The notes under the pieces were generated by a model, which saw only the letters and a program-made list of their open reading frames with translations, made no database searches and was not told the origin of the DNA. Made by a program: the position numbers and the translations under genes. Shown here piece after piece: positions 8,943-20,142 of a stretch of 64,000 nt of DNA; positions within the stretch are counted from its first letter, which is position 1; every line of letters begins with the position of its first letter. Origin of the DNA: Streptacidiphilus carbonis (lineage in GTDB: Bacteria; Actinomycetota; Actinomycetes; Streptomycetales; Streptomycetaceae); assembly GCF_000787775.1 (NCBI RefSeq), contig NZ_BBPM01000002.1:213044-277043 (forward strand), read 5' to 3'.

Positions 8943-9602
8943 ATGCGTCTCGTGATTGCCCGCTGTTCCGTCGACTACGCGGGACGGCTCACCGCCCACC
9001 TGCCCTCCGCCCCCCGGCTCATCCTGGTGAAATCCGACGGCAGCGTCGCGATCCACTCCGATGACCGCGCCTACAAGCCGCTCAACTGGATGTCACCGCC
9101 CTGCACCCTCAAGGAGGAGGACGGCCGGTGGACCGTGGAGAACAAGGCCGGGGAGAAGCTCATCATCACCCTGGAGGAGGTCCTGCTGGACTCCTCGCAC
9201 GAGTTGGGCGTGGACCCCGGCCTGATCAAGGACGGCGTGGAGGCGCACCTCCAGGAGCTGCTGGCGGACCGGATGGAGGTGCTCGGCGCCGGCTGGAAGC
9301 TGATCCGCCGTGAGTACCCGACCGCCATCGGCCCGGTGGACATCCTGTGCCGCGACGACGAGGGCGTCACCGTCGCGGTGGAGATCAAGCGCCGCGGCGA
9401 GATCGACGGTGTGGAGCAGCTCACCCGCTACCTGGAACTGCTGAACCGCGACCCGCTGCTGGCGCCGGTGAAGGGCGTCTTCGCCGCGCAGCAGATCAAG
9501 CCGCAGGCCCGGGTGCTGGCCGCGGACCGCGGCATCCACTGCGTGGTCCTGGACTACGACGGGCTGCGCGGCATCGAGGACGACAAGCTCAAGCTGTTCT
9601 AG
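8943..9602 (+). CDS. nucS: NucS/EndoMS mismatch-specific endonuclease
   Basis: 219 residues from the ATG at 8943 ([16 protein letters not shown]), the conserved start; the frame extends upstream without homology. The N-terminal DNA-binding/dimerisation domain is followed by a RecB-like nuclease core with Asp133 (GPVDIL) and the E-x-K pair Glu147/Lys149 (VAVEIKR). The C-terminus ends DDKLKLF, the kind of short hydrophobic motif that binds the beta clamp. NucS replaces MutSL in actinobacteria by cutting both strands at mismatches. There is no visible RBS, which fits a leaderless message. Confidence 0.95.
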   Translation: MRLVIARCSVDYAGRLTAHLPSAPRLILVKSDGSVAIHSDDRAYKPLNWMSPPCTLKEEDGRWTVENKAGEKLIITLEEVLLDSSHELGVDPGLIKDGVEAHLQELLADRMEVLGAGWKLIRREYPTAIGPVDILCRDDEGVTVAVEIKRRGEIDGVEQLTRYLELLNRDPLLAPVKGVFAAQQIKPQARVLAADRGIHCVVLDYDGLRGIEDDKLKLF

Positions 9603-9653
9603 GAGTCCGACCTGGGAGTCCCCGCCGGGGAGTCACCGCCAAGGAGTCCCCGC

Positions 9654-12170
9654 CTAGGAGACCGAGGGGGACGCGCCCTGCTCCACCATGGTGCTGGCCG
9701 CGGACATCCCCGAGCTGCCCGAGGCCGAGGCACTGGCCGAGGCGCTCGGGGAGGTGGAAGAACTGCTCGACGGCGAACTGCTGGACGACGTCGACGGACT
9801 GGGCGGGGTGCTCGGGCTCAGCGTCGGGCTCGGCGAGTGGCCGCTCGGCCTGGAGCTGACCGGGGCGCTCGGGGAGGTGCCGCTCTGCCCCGAACTGCCG
9901 CCGGTCGACCCCGATCCGGCGCTCGGGCTCTGCGAACCGGCCCCGGTGGGGCCCGACGTCGCACTGCCCGAGGCCGACGCGGACGCCGAGCCGGAAGCGG
10001 AGGCCGAGGCGCTCGCGGAGGCGGAGGCACCGGCCGACGGCGCCCCGCCCGGGTCGGCCGACCCGGTGCTCAGCGGCGGTGCGTCCGTGGCTGCCGGATC
10101 CAGCGAACCTACACTGGCGCCGGTCTGCTGGAAGGCCCCGATCCCGTAGGCCGCGGCCGCCCCCAGACCGCCCATCAGCACCACGGCGGCCGCGGCCAGC
10201 ACGATCTGACGCCGGGACAGCGAGTGGTCGGCCAACGTGCGCCGCTGCACCTGGCGCAGCAGCGCGGGCCGGGAGAACGGGAGTACCCGGCGCAGGCCGG
10301 TCAGGCCGGCGCTGCCGCGACCGCTCACTGCCACCATGCGGCGGCCCTGACGGGCCGCCTGGCTGTCCAACTGGCGCAGGGCGGCCCGACCCGCCGCCGT
10401 TCCCCTGGCGTCGCCCAGAGCGCCGCGCAGGGCCACCGAGGCCTCCAGTTCGGCGCGCGCCCGGTCGTGGGCGCCGACGCACAGCGCCAGCACCCCGAGT
10501 TCGTGGTGGAACCAGGCCTCCTCGGCCACCGCGGCGGTCTGCCGCGCCGACTCCAGGCCGAAGCGCAGCGCGCGTTCCCACGCCCCCCAGCGCAGTGCCA
10601 GCGCGAAGGCCGGCGCGCAGGCCCGGGCCAGCAGCACGACCTGGCGGTGCCGGCCGGCATCGCGGTCGGCGTGCATGGTGGCCAGCAGCACCTCGGCCTC
10701 GTCGGCGATCTGCTGCTCCGTCACCGAGGCGTGCCCGGTCCACCAGGTGAAGTGCTGGGCCGCGGCCCGCAGGGCGGTCTCGACCGGCCATTCGGCGGCG
10801 ACCGGTCCGGCGACGCCCTCGACCAGCCGGTGGTGGACGCCGGTCGGGGTGGCGAGTCCGGCCTCGACCAGTTCCTCCAGCGCCGCCTCACCGTGGCCGA
10901 CGTCGATCAGCGCGGGCAGGTGCGGTGCGCTGGGACAGACCCCGCCGAGCCCGGCCGCCAGCAGCAGGGTGCGCCGGGCGCCGGAGCTGAGCCCGCGTGC
11001 GATCCGCAGCGCCGGAGCGGCGCTCTCGGCCACGGAGGGCAGCGGCACCGGATCAGGAAGCGCCTCCCCGGACCCGCCCGCCACAGGGCCGCCGTCGGCG
11101 CCGCCGTGCTGCCGCAGGTAGGCCTCGAAGCTGCCGGGCATCAGCTGCGGCGCGGCTCCTGAGCCGTCCTCCTCGGGGGCGAACGCCGCCATCGCCTCGA
11201 TGGCCGCCTCGCGGTGCCGCAGCAGCGCGGCGGCCTGGACGAAGCGCAGCGGCAGGCCCTCGGACTCGAACCAGAGGTCGACGGCCCAGGCGCGCTCGGT
11301 GTCGTCCAGGGTGCGCCCGGCCAGCCGGGCGAGCAGGGCCAGCGAGGACTGCCGGGACAGCCCGGGGAGCCGGTTGTCCTCCAGCCGCCGGTTCTCGCCG
11401 GCGCCGTCGGAGACCGGGCCGGCCGCCGCCGGGGTGGAGCCGATCAGGAAGGAGCTCTCCGGCGCGGCCGCGATCAGCTCCTCCAGCGCCTCGCCGCCGA
11501 ACTCGACGTCGTCGATGACCACGATGGCGCACAGGTCGCGCATGATCTCGGGCGCGAGGGCGCGTCCCGGCCGGTAGCCCGGGGCGTCGTAGGCGGCCGC
11601 GAACAGGTCCTGGAGCAGGTCGGCCGGGGTGCGGTAGCAGCCGCTGAGCCGGACCACGCCGGCCGGGGCCAGTCCGGAGCAGGCGGCGGCGACCGCGTCC
11701 AGGATGGCCGTGCGGCCCGATCCCGGCGCGCCGACCAGCCGGACCGAGCGGCCTTCGAGCAGCTGCCCGCGCAGCCGCTCGCACAGGGCGTCCCGCTCCA
11801 GCAGGCCGCTGACGGTCCGGGGGCGGAGGGTGGCGTCCACGGGGGCCGGCACGGCCTGGGGGCGCCGGTCCGGCGGGCAGTCCGCGGCGCTGCTGCCGTC
11901 CGGCGCGTTCACGTCCAGGCGCAGCTCGCCGGACACCACGGTGCCCGCCCGCCTGCTGCCGTCGGCGCCGGCCTCGGCGGAACCGCCCACGGGGGTGGCC
12001 GGTTCCAGTTCCTTGGTGTGGGCGACCCTGGCCAGCTCGGTGGAGGCGGCGCCGGCGTACGGGGCAGCCGGGTCGGCCGCGGGTATGAAGGCGATCGTCG
12101 GGGACTCGGTGTCGTGCGAGGGGCGCCCGTCCTGGTCCGCGCCACCGCCCACCTGGTGTGGGTTCATCAT
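9654..12170 (-). CDS. STAND/AAA-type ATPase with a membrane anchor and Ser-rich tail
   Basis: 838 residues. A disordered N-terminus of about 120 residues is followed by a P-loop NTPase domain with Walker A GAPGSGRT (147-154) and Walker B IVVIDDVEF. A helical repeat-like region reminiscent of LuxR-family/NB-ARC ATPase sensors comes next. One hydrophobic segment (LAAAAVVLMGGLGAAAAYG, about residue 660-680) precedes a tail of about 155 residues made almost only of Ser, Ala, Gly, Pro and Thr. The likely topology is a cytosolic ATPase anchored by one helix with a wall-spanning or extracellular tail. It lies among conserved Streptomyces genes. Function is unknown. Confidence 0.75.
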   Translation of the reverse strand: MMNPHQVGGGADQDGRPSHDTESPTIAFIPAADPAAPYAGAASTELARVAHTKELEPATPVGGSAEAGADGSRRAGTVVSGELRLDVNAPDGSSAADCPPDRRPQAVPAPVDATLRPRTVSGLLERDALCERLRGQLLEGRSVRLVGAPGSGRTAILDAVAAACSGLAPAGVVRLSGCYRTPADLLQDLFAAAYDAPGYRPGRALAPEIMRDLCAIVVIDDVEFGGEALEELIAAAPESSFLIGSTPAAAGPVSDGAGENRRLEDNRLPGLSRQSSLALLARLAGRTLDDTERAWAVDLWFESEGLPLRFVQAAALLRHREAAIEAMAAFAPEEDGSGAAPQLMPGSFEAYLRQHGGADGGPVAGGSGEALPDPVPLPSVAESAAPALRIARGLSSGARRTLLLAAGLGGVCPSAPHLPALIDVGHGEAALEELVEAGLATPTGVHHRLVEGVAGPVAAEWPVETALRAAAQHFTWWTGHASVTEQQIADEAEVLLATMHADRDAGRHRQVVLLARACAPAFALALRWGAWERALRFGLESARQTAAVAEEAWFHHELGVLALCVGAHDRARAELEASVALRGALGDARGTAAGRAALRQLDSQAARQGRRMVAVSGRGSAGLTGLRRVLPFSRPALLRQVQRRTLADHSLSRRQIVLAAAAVVLMGGLGAAAAYGIGAFQQTGASVGSLDPAATDAPPLSTGSADPGGAPSAGASASASASASASGSASASASGSATSGPTGAGSQSPSAGSGSTGGSSGQSGTSPSAPVSSRPSGHSPSPTLSPSTPPSPSTSSSSSPSSSSSTSPSASASASASGSSGMSAASTMVEQGASPSVS

Positions 12171-12356
12171 CCTCTTTCGCTCCGAGCCGTCCCGGCCCGG
12201 GCCCTACACGTGTCCCAATGAGCTCACCGGTCCCCGGACTTTCGCACACTCTGTCGCAGCGGTACACGCCGGGGCGAGAGTCTGCAGGACACCGTTATCC
12301 GAAATTCATACTGCACGGCTGAAAGTCACCGGCAGTGCGGACTGTGCGGCGGGGAG

Positions 12357-12698
12357 CTACTGGGCCGAGGAGACGGCCGGCTCGGCGGCGAAGGCCTCGG
12401 GGACGTATCCCTCGATGGCGAGGATGCGGTGCAGCCGGGTCGCCACCAGCAGCCGCTGCAGCTGCGCCGGCACCCCGCGCAGGACCAGCCGGCGACCGCC
12501 GCGGCCGGCCCTGCGGTGGGTGCCCATGATCACACCGAGCCCGGTGGCGTCCCAGGACTCCAGTCGGGAGAGGTCCAGGACCAGATCGCCGAGCCCGTAG
12601 TCGACGGCCTGGTGCAGCACCGAGCGCGCGTCGGCCGCGGAGCGCACATCGAGGCGTCCCTCGATGGCCAGCAGGGTATGGTCACCCCTGATCCGCAT
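12357..12698 (-). CDS. STAS-domain anti-sigma factor antagonist-like protein
   Basis: 113 residues from the ATG at 12698, preceded by a strong ggaggag RBS; an upstream ATG at 12737 is less likely. It is a single STAS domain: LLAIEGRLDV, LVLDLSRLESWDATGLGVIMG and a C-terminal helix. The phosphoacceptor loop, DSSG in SpoIIAA, reads DATG here, so only a Thr could be phosphorylated. Such proteins release sigma factors from anti-sigma kinases. No kinase or sigma gene is adjacent. Confidence 0.88.
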   Translation of the reverse strand: MRIRGDHTLLAIEGRLDVRSAADARSVLHQAVDYGLGDLVLDLSRLESWDATGLGVIMGTHRRAGRGGRRLVLRGVPAQLQRLLVATRLHRILAIEGYVPEAFAAEPAVSSAQ

Positions 12699-12914
12699 AC
12701 GTGCTCCTCCGTGGCGTTGAACTGATGCTTCTCTCATCTGACGCGGAACCAGGTGCCAGGGTTGCTGGCCACGGCGAAATCTGATGCGAATTCACTCCTT
12801 CGGGTGAGGACTTCCCTTCCCGAAGCGGAACTGCGCACGATTATCGTCCAGCGCGTCCAGCTGCACAGCACCAGGTGAGGAAGCTCACCCGGCGCTCACC
12901 CGGCCCTTGCGATC

Positions 12915-13769
12915 TCAGTCCTGGTAACCGTAGAAGCCGCGCCCGCTCTTGCGGCCGAGATCCCCCGCGGTGACCATCCGGGCCATGATCTCCGGCGGTG
13001 CGAACTTCTCGTCCTGGGTCTCGGTGTAGATGTTCCTGGTGGCGTGCAGCAGGATGTCCACCCCGGTCAGGTCGGCGGTCTGCAGCGGGCCCATGGCGTG
13101 GCCGAAGCCGAGCCGGCAGGCGGCGTCGATGTCCTCCGCGGTGGCGACGCCGGACTCGTAGAGCCTGGCCGCCTCCACCACCAGCGCCGAGATCAGCCGG
13201 GTGGTGACGAAGCCGGCCACGTCGCGGTTGACCACCACACAGGTCTTGCCCACGCCCTCCGCGAACTCCCGTGCCGCGGCGAGCGTCTCGTCGCTGGTCT
13301 TGTAGCCGCGGACCAGCTCGCAGAGCTGCATCATCGGCACGGGCGAGAAGAAGTGGGTGCCCACCACGGACTCCGGACGCTCCGTCGCGGCGGCGATCCG
13401 GGTGATCGGGATGGCCGAGGTGTTGGACGCCAGCACCGCACCGGGCCGGGCGATCCGGTCCAGCGCCGCGAACAGCTCCTGCTTGACCTCCAACTGCTCG
13501 AACACCGCCTCCACCACCAGGTCGGCGGAGCCCACCGCGTCCAGGTCGGTGGTGGTGCTGATCCGCGCCAGCGCGGCCCCGGCGTCCTCCTCGGAGAGCT
13601 TCCCCTTGGCGGTGAAGCGCTGGTAGGAGGACTTGATGCCGTCCAGCCCCCGGGTCAGCGCGGCGTCGGTGACGTCCCGGAGCACGACCTCGTACCCCGC
13701 CTGCGCGGCGACCTGGGCGATGCCGGAGCCCATCAGGCCGGCTCCGATGACGGCGATCTGCTTGGCCAC
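12915..13769 (-). CDS. 3-hydroxybutyryl-CoA dehydrogenase
   Basis: 284 residues, the standard length, from a GTG at 13769 with a gaagga RBS; longer frames exist but begin in non-conserved sequence. The N-terminus has the Rossmann motif VIGAGLMGSGIAQ for NAD(P). SNTSAIPIT, GTHFFSPVPMMQLCE (catalytic His) and the C-terminal dimerisation domain ending RKSGRGFYGY follow. It reduces acetoacetyl-CoA or oxidises 3-hydroxybutyryl-CoA, serving butyryl-CoA/PHB or extender-unit supply. It is monocistronic. Confidence 0.95.
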   Translation of the reverse strand: MAKQIAVIGAGLMGSGIAQVAAQAGYEVVLRDVTDAALTRGLDGIKSSYQRFTAKGKLSEEDAGAALARISTTTDLDAVGSADLVVEAVFEQLEVKQELFAALDRIARPGAVLASNTSAIPITRIAAATERPESVVGTHFFSPVPMMQLCELVRGYKTSDETLAAAREFAEGVGKTCVVVNRDVAGFVTTRLISALVVEAARLYESGVATAEDIDAACRLGFGHAMGPLQTADLTGVDILLHATRNIYTETQDEKFAPPEIMARMVTAGDLGRKSGRGFYGYQD

Positions 13770-13966
13770 TGTGGTGTCCTTCGGTAGATCTCTGCGTTCG
13801 ACGGCGCCGAGGGTGACGGGGCCGTGGGCTGAATCTAACGGCACCGACCCGCACCCGGCGACGGTGCAACGCCCTCCAGTGGCGAAGCTCACCAGTCCGC
13901 TGGCACGCCGGGACGCGGCGGAGCCATACTGGCAGCAGCTACTCGGGGCGGACCGGGAGGGTCACC

Positions 13967-14317
13967 ATGGGCGGAATGGATCCCGTCGTCCAACTGGCCG
14001 TCCCCGTCGTGCTGCTGGTGGTCCTGGTGCTGCTGCTGCGCTGGACCTGGACCCCGCGCAGGGGGCGGTCGCTGGTGGCCCGCACCCCCCGACGCGGCGA
14101 CCCGGGCGAGTACGGTCTGCTGGTCCCGGTCGCCGCCCCGGCGGACGCCGCCGAGAGCGTGCGGCTGACCGCCGTCCTGGAGTCGGCGGGCATCCGCTGC
14201 ACGGTGGTGGACACCACCCAGGGCCCGCGGCTGATGGTCTGGCCCGACTCGGCCGCCAGCGCCCGGCGGCTGCTGCGTGAGCCGCAGAAGGACGGCGGCG
14301 GGCCGGCGGGGTGCTGA
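13967..14317 (+). CDS. Small membrane-anchored protein with a DUF2007-like domain
   Basis: 116 residues with one N-terminal membrane helix (VVQLAVPVVLLVVLVLLLRW). A basic stretch and a compact cytosolic domain follow, containing VRLTAVLESAGIRCTVVDTT and RLMVWPDSAASARRLL. That arrangement resembles the DUF2007 putative signal-transducing fold. A gggagg RBS precedes the ATG at 13967. Function is unknown. It converges on murA across repeat copy B. Confidence 0.7.
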   Translation: MGGMDPVVQLAVPVVLLVVLVLLLRWTWTPRRGRSLVARTPRRGDPGEYGLLVPVAAPADAAESVRLTAVLESAGIRCTVVDTTQGPRLMVWPDSAASARRLLREPQKDGGGPAGC

Positions 14318-14345
14318 CCGTTCCCGGTTGCGGCGTGCGGTGGGC

Positions 14346-14428
14346 TGGTCGCGCAGTTCCCCGCGCCCCTGGACGTTTGCAACCGGGCCACTTGCAGCCC
14401 GCTGGGGGCGCGGGGAACTGCGCGACCA
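14346..14428. repeat. Core palindromic intergenic repeat, copy B
   Basis: Two 24-bp inverted arms (14346-14369 with 14405-14428) read tggtcgcgcagttccccgcg and its complement around a 35-nt spacer. It lies exactly between convergent genes and can fold into a long bidirectional terminator-like hairpin. Confidence 0.9.
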
Positions 14429-14449
14429 ACCAGGCACATGCCGCAGCAG

Positions 14450-15784
14450 TCAGAACGCGGCCGAGTCCGGATCCGCCTCGCGGGTCACCTCGGCGCCGAG
14501 CCCGTTCAACTGCTCCACCAGGCCGGCGTAGCCGCGGTCGATGTGGTGTATCTCGGTGACCAGGGTCACCCCCTCGGCGACCAGCCCGGCCAGCACCAGG
14601 CCCACACCGGCCCGTACGTCGGTCGCCTGCACCGGCGCCCCGGAGAGCCGGGGGACGCCGCGGAGCACCGCGTGGTGCCCGTCCGTGCGCACCTGTGCGC
14701 CGAGCCGGGCCAGCTCCTGCAGGAAGACGAACCGCGCCTCGAAGATGTTCTCGGTGATCATCGCGACGCCCTCGGCCACCGCGTTCAGCGCCGCGAACTG
14801 CGGCTGCAGGTCGGTGGCGAAGCCCGGGTACGGCAGGGTGACCACGTCCACCGCGCTGGGCCGACGGTCCATCACCACCCGGAACCCGTCCGGCATGTCG
14901 ACGACCTCGGCACCGCAGGCGGTGATCTTGTCCAGGGCGATCCGCAGGTGCTCGGCGCGGGCGTGCTCGACGGTGATGTCGCCCTGCGTCATCGCGGCAG
15001 CCACCGCGAAGGTCCCGGCGACGATCCGGTCCGGGACGGTCTCGTAGGTCACCGGGGACAGGCTCGGGACGCCCTGCACCTCGATGGTGGAGCTGCCCGC
15101 GCCGCCGATCTTGGCGCCCATCGCCTGCAGCATCAGGCAGAGGTCGACGATCTCCGGTTCACGCGCCGCGTTGTCGATGACCGTGGCGCCCTCCGCGAGC
15201 ACCGCCGCCATCAGGATGTTCTCGGTCGCCCCGACACTGGGGAAGTCCAGCTCGACGGTGGCACCGGTGAGGCCGTCCGGCGCGGAGGCCACCAGGAAGC
15301 CGTGCTCGTTGGTGATCACGGCGCCCAGCCTGGTGAGCCCGTCGATGTGCATGTCCAGCCCGCGCGACCCGATGGCGTCCCCGCCGGGCCGGGCCACCCG
15401 CACCTGTCCGCAGCGGGCCAGCAGCGGCCCCAGGACCGCGATCGAGGCCCGCATCCGGCGCACCAGGTCGTAGTCGGCCTCGTGCCCGGGCTCGGCCGGC
15501 ACGTCGATGACCGCAGTGCCGGAATGCTGCGACACCCCGGGGGACGACCCCCGAACCCCCGAGGACCCGGGCTCTGTCGACCACTCCAGGGTCACCGTGC
15601 AGCCCATCCGCCGCAGCAGCTCCGCCATGATCTCCACGTCGAGGATCCGCGGCAGGTTCTCCAGCCGGGTCTCCCCCCGCGCCAGCAGCGCGGCGGCCAT
15701 CAGCTTCAGCGCACTGTTCTTGGCCCCGGGCACCCGCACCCGGCCCACCAGCCTCGCGCCGCCCACCACTCGCAACCGTTCCAT
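14450..15784 (-). CDS. murA: UDP-N-acetylglucosamine 1-carboxyvinyltransferase
   Basis: 444 residues, an EPSP-synthase-fold enzyme that transfers enolpyruvate from PEP to UDP-GlcNAc, the first committed step of peptidoglycan synthesis. The conserved Lys22-Asn23 (GAKNSALK) is present. The residue equivalent to the fosfomycin-target Cys115 of E. coli is Asp136 (PGGDAIGSR), a change known to give intrinsic fosfomycin resistance in mycobacteria. Residues about 69-91 form a Ser/Gly-rich insertion coded by a palindromic repeat. The frame is intact. Other Streptomyces genomes carry two MurA paralogues, so this may be one of two. Confidence 0.95.
   Translation of the reverse strand: MERLRVVGGARLVGRVRVPGAKNSALKLMAAALLARGETRLENLPRILDVEIMAELLRRMGCTVTLEWSTEPGSSGVRGSSPGVSQHSGTAVIDVPAEPGHEADYDLVRRMRASIAVLGPLLARCGQVRVARPGGDAIGSRGLDMHIDGLTRLGAVITNEHGFLVASAPDGLTGATVELDFPSVGATENILMAAVLAEGATVIDNAAREPEIVDLCLMLQAMGAKIGGAGSSTIEVQGVPSLSPVTYETVPDRIVAGTFAVAAAMTQGDITVEHARAEHLRIALDKITACGAEVVDMPDGFRVVMDRRPSAVDVVTLPYPGFATDLQPQFAALNAVAEGVAMITENIFEARFVFLQELARLGAQVRTDGHHAVLRGVPRLSGAPVQATDVRAGVGLVLAGLVAEGVTLVTEIHHIDRGYAGLVEQLNGLGAEVTREADPDSAAF
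15523..15560. repeat. Palindromic repeat inserted in the murA coding frame
   Basis: The minus strand reads ggttcgggggtcgtcccccg followed by a conserved gcagca stretch. The same kind of sequence occurs at 30518-30550 between prfA and prmC. It lies within the murA insertion (codons about 69-91) and keeps the frame. Confidence 0.7.
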
Positions 15785-15811
15785 CCCGGCATCGTACGGG
15801 GGGACAGCGGC

Positions 15812-16384
15812 CTAACGGTTCTCCCCCGGCACCCAGAGCACGTCCCCGACTGCCTTGTTGGCGGTCCGGGCCAGGATGAACAGCAGGTCGGAGAGCCGGT
15901 TCAGGTAAGTCGCGGCAAGCGGGTTGATGCTGTCGCCGTGCGCCTCGATCGCCGCCCAGGTGCTGCGTTCCGCACGGCGGACCACGGTGCAGGCGACGTG
16001 CAGGTAGGCGGCACCGGGGGTGCCGCCGGGGAGGATGAAGCTGCGGAGCTTCTCCAGTTCCTCGTTGAACCGGTCGCAGTCCTGTTCAAGGCGGTCGATA
16101 TAACTCTGCAAAACCCTCAGCGGGGGATATTTCGGGTCCTCGACCACAGGGGTGCAGAGGTCGGCGCCGACGTCGAACAGATCGTTCTGAACCCGCGTCA
16201 GCACCGCCGTGACCTCGTCGGTCAGGCCACCGCAGGCGAGGGCCACCCCGATGGCGGCGTTGGCCTCGTTGCTGTCCGCGTACGCGGAGATCCGCGGATC
16301 CGTCTTGGCAGTCCGGCTCATGTCGCCGAGGGCGGTGGTCCCGTCGTCGCCGGTGCGGGTGTAGATACGCGTGAGGTTGACCAT
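15812..16384 (-). CDS. Cob(I)alamin adenosyltransferase, PduO type
   Basis: 190 residues from the ATG at 16384 (MVNLTRIYTRTGDDGTT), the usual family start. The N-terminal TGDDGTT ATP-binding loop is complete, as are RVQNDLFDVGADL and the C-terminal helix motif with RAERS and NRLSDLLFILAR. It adenosylates corrinoid to make coenzyme B12, needed for methylmalonyl-CoA mutase and ribonucleotide reductase. It follows murA on the same strand with a 27-bp gap. Confidence 0.95.
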   Translation of the reverse strand: MVNLTRIYTRTGDDGTTALGDMSRTAKTDPRISAYADSNEANAAIGVALACGGLTDEVTAVLTRVQNDLFDVGADLCTPVVEDPKYPPLRVLQSYIDRLEQDCDRFNEELEKLRSFILPGGTPGAAYLHVACTVVRRAERSTWAAIEAHGDSINPLAATYLNRLSDLLFILARTANKAVGDVLWVPGENR

Positions 16385-16419
16385 AGGTCGGAGCGTATCG
16401 CGCACCTCAGTGCGTGGCT

Positions 16420-16500
16420 TGTCGCGCAGTTCCCCGCGCCCCTGGGGGCTGCAACTGGCTCAGTTGCAATTGGTTAGGGGCGCGGGGAACTGCGCGAACA
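16420..16500. repeat. Core palindromic intergenic repeat, copy C
   Basis: The left arm tgtcgcgcagttccccgcgc (from 16420) and its complement (16476-16500) flank a spacer of about 32 nt. It lies between the adenosyltransferase start and the DUF2550 gene stop. Confidence 0.9.
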
Positions 16501-16526
16501 GAAACCATGCACAGACCTGCACCCGC

Positions 16527-17051
16527 TCAGGCGACGTTGACCCGCTGCCCGGGAGGCGCCGCTTCCAGCCACGCGAGGAACCCCGTCAGGGCGTCCTCGC
16601 TCATCGCCAGCTCCAGCGGCTCCCCCGCGTGCCGGCACACCAGCACGACGGCCCCGGAAAGCAGCGCCAGCTCCTCCTGCCCGACGGGGGTCCGCCGGTG
16701 CAGCACCTCGATCCGGGACCGCTGCAGCACCCGCCGCGGCCGGGGCGAGTAGCTGAAGACCCGGAACCACTCCACCGAGTCCCGGTTGTACCGCGCGATC
16801 CCGAACAGCCAGCCCTTCCCGCCGTTGTCCGCGGCCGAGCCGGACGGGTCCGGGGCGGAGCCCGAGGGAAGCGGCGCGTCCGGCGAGACGTCCGGCACCG
16901 GGACGGCGTCCAGCACCGGCACCCGCAACCGAGCCGAGCAGTCGAACGTCCCGCCGACCCGCTGGATCAGCCGCCGCCGCATGGCGAACGCGCCCAGGCC
17001 GAGCAGGGCGGCCAGCAGCACCGCCACGACGATCACCACAACGAGGACCAC
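16527..17051 (-). CDS. DUF2550 membrane-anchored protein
   Basis: 174 residues from a GTG at 17051 that follows gggagg at the right distance. One N-terminal membrane helix precedes RRRLIQRVGGTFDCS, the DUF2550 signature. The cytosolic domain includes WLFGIARYNRDSVEWFRVFS and ends in VNVA. The family is actinobacterial and nearly always directly downstream of atpC, as here. Function is unknown. An inserted Pro/Ser-rich loop near residue 60-85 is longer than usual. Confidence 0.88.
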   Translation of the reverse strand: MVLVVVIVVAVLLAALLGLGAFAMRRRLIQRVGGTFDCSARLRVPVLDAVPVPDVSPDAPLPSGSAPDPSGSAADNGGKGWLFGIARYNRDSVEWFRVFSYSPRPRRVLQRSRIEVLHRRTPVGQEELALLSGAVVLVCRHAGEPLELAMSEDALTGFLAWLEAAPPGQRVNVA

Positions 17052-17169
17052 GCCCTGCCACCTCCCTCGCCTGCCGGCCCACAATCCATGCCGTGCCTAG
17101 TCAACGCCCGTTCCGTCCCAGGAGTAACTCTCGTTCTCCCGTACGACGGTCGGCCAAGCAGATACAGCA

Positions 17170-17198
17170 GTCCCGGGGTCACTCGCGTGCCCCGGGAC
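17170..17198. terminator. Hairpin between atpC and the DUF2550 gene
   Basis: A perfect 9-bp G/C stem (17170-17178 with 17190-17198) lies 19 bp beyond the atpC stop on the minus strand. Confidence 0.65.
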
Positions 17199-17216
17199 CG
17201 GTCGTGCAATCGGCGC

Positions 17217-17588
17217 CTAGCGGCCGGACGCCGCCCGCAGCCGGACCTCGGCGCGGCGCGCGGCGCCGGCCTCCGTCTCGGCCTTGGCCGCCGCCAGCGC
17301 CCGCTCGGCGCGCTCGACGTCGATGTCCTCGGCGAGCTCGGCCACCTCGGCGAGCACCGACAGCTTGTTGTCCGCGAAGGACAGGAAGCCGCCGTGCACC
17401 GCCGCGACGACGGTGGTGCCGTCCGCCTGGCGGATGGTCACCGGGTCGGACTCCAGCACGCCCAGCACGGGCTGGTGCCCGGCCTGGATGCCGATGTCAC
17501 CGGACTTGGTACGGGCAAGGACGATCGTGGCCTCGCCCGACCAGACCTTGCGGTCGGCCGCGACCAGCTCGACGTGCAGCTCAGCCAC
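17217..17588 (-). CDS. atpC: ATP synthase epsilon subunit
   Basis: 123 residues. The beta-sandwich domain (MAELHVELVAADRKVWSGEA, the GILANHTP-equivalent GIQAGHQPVL) and a short C-terminal helical part rich in Ala/Glu/Arg are present. It forms the F1 central stalk with gamma and regulates ATP hydrolysis. It is last of the atp genes, 166 bp after atpD, an unusually long gap that contains two hairpins. Confidence 0.96.
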   Translation of the reverse strand: MAELHVELVAADRKVWSGEATIVLARTKSGDIGIQAGHQPVLGVLESDPVTIRQADGTTVVAAVHGGFLSFADNKLSVLAEVAELAEDIDVERAERALAAAKAETEAGAARRAEVRLRAASGR

Positions 17589-17648
17589 AGTGGGCTCCTC
17601 GGTCTTGATGCCCGTGCCGTGAAGCCCGGGTTGCGGAAAGAATAACGG

Positions 17649-17727
17649 TCCAGCCGATCAAGAGTGCAATCGGGGGCTGGACTGCAGGGTAAGAACGGAG
17701 GGGCGGTCCCGTACGGGGCCGCCCCTC
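17649..17727 (-). promoter_or_regulatory. Two tandem hairpins in the atpD-atpC spacer
   Basis: One stem pairs gtccagcc (17649-17656) with ggctggac (17675-17682). The second pairs gaggggcgg (17698-17706) with ccgcccctc (17719-17727). The second lies directly after the atpD stop and could attenuate transcription or protect the upstream message, lowering epsilon output. This is inference from structure only. Confidence 0.55.
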
Positions 17728-17754
17728 AGCACCTGCCAGGCCGACCAGGAAGGA

Positions 17755-20114
<2,360 letters not shown>

Positions 20115-20142
20115 GGGTCGTTACCGTCCTTTCCGTCTCTCG

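Noticed and set aside
9654-10100. Ser/Ala-rich end of the 838-residue protein as a separate gene or silk-like protein
   Set aside because: It is in frame with the ATPase, follows a membrane helix, and has no start of its own.
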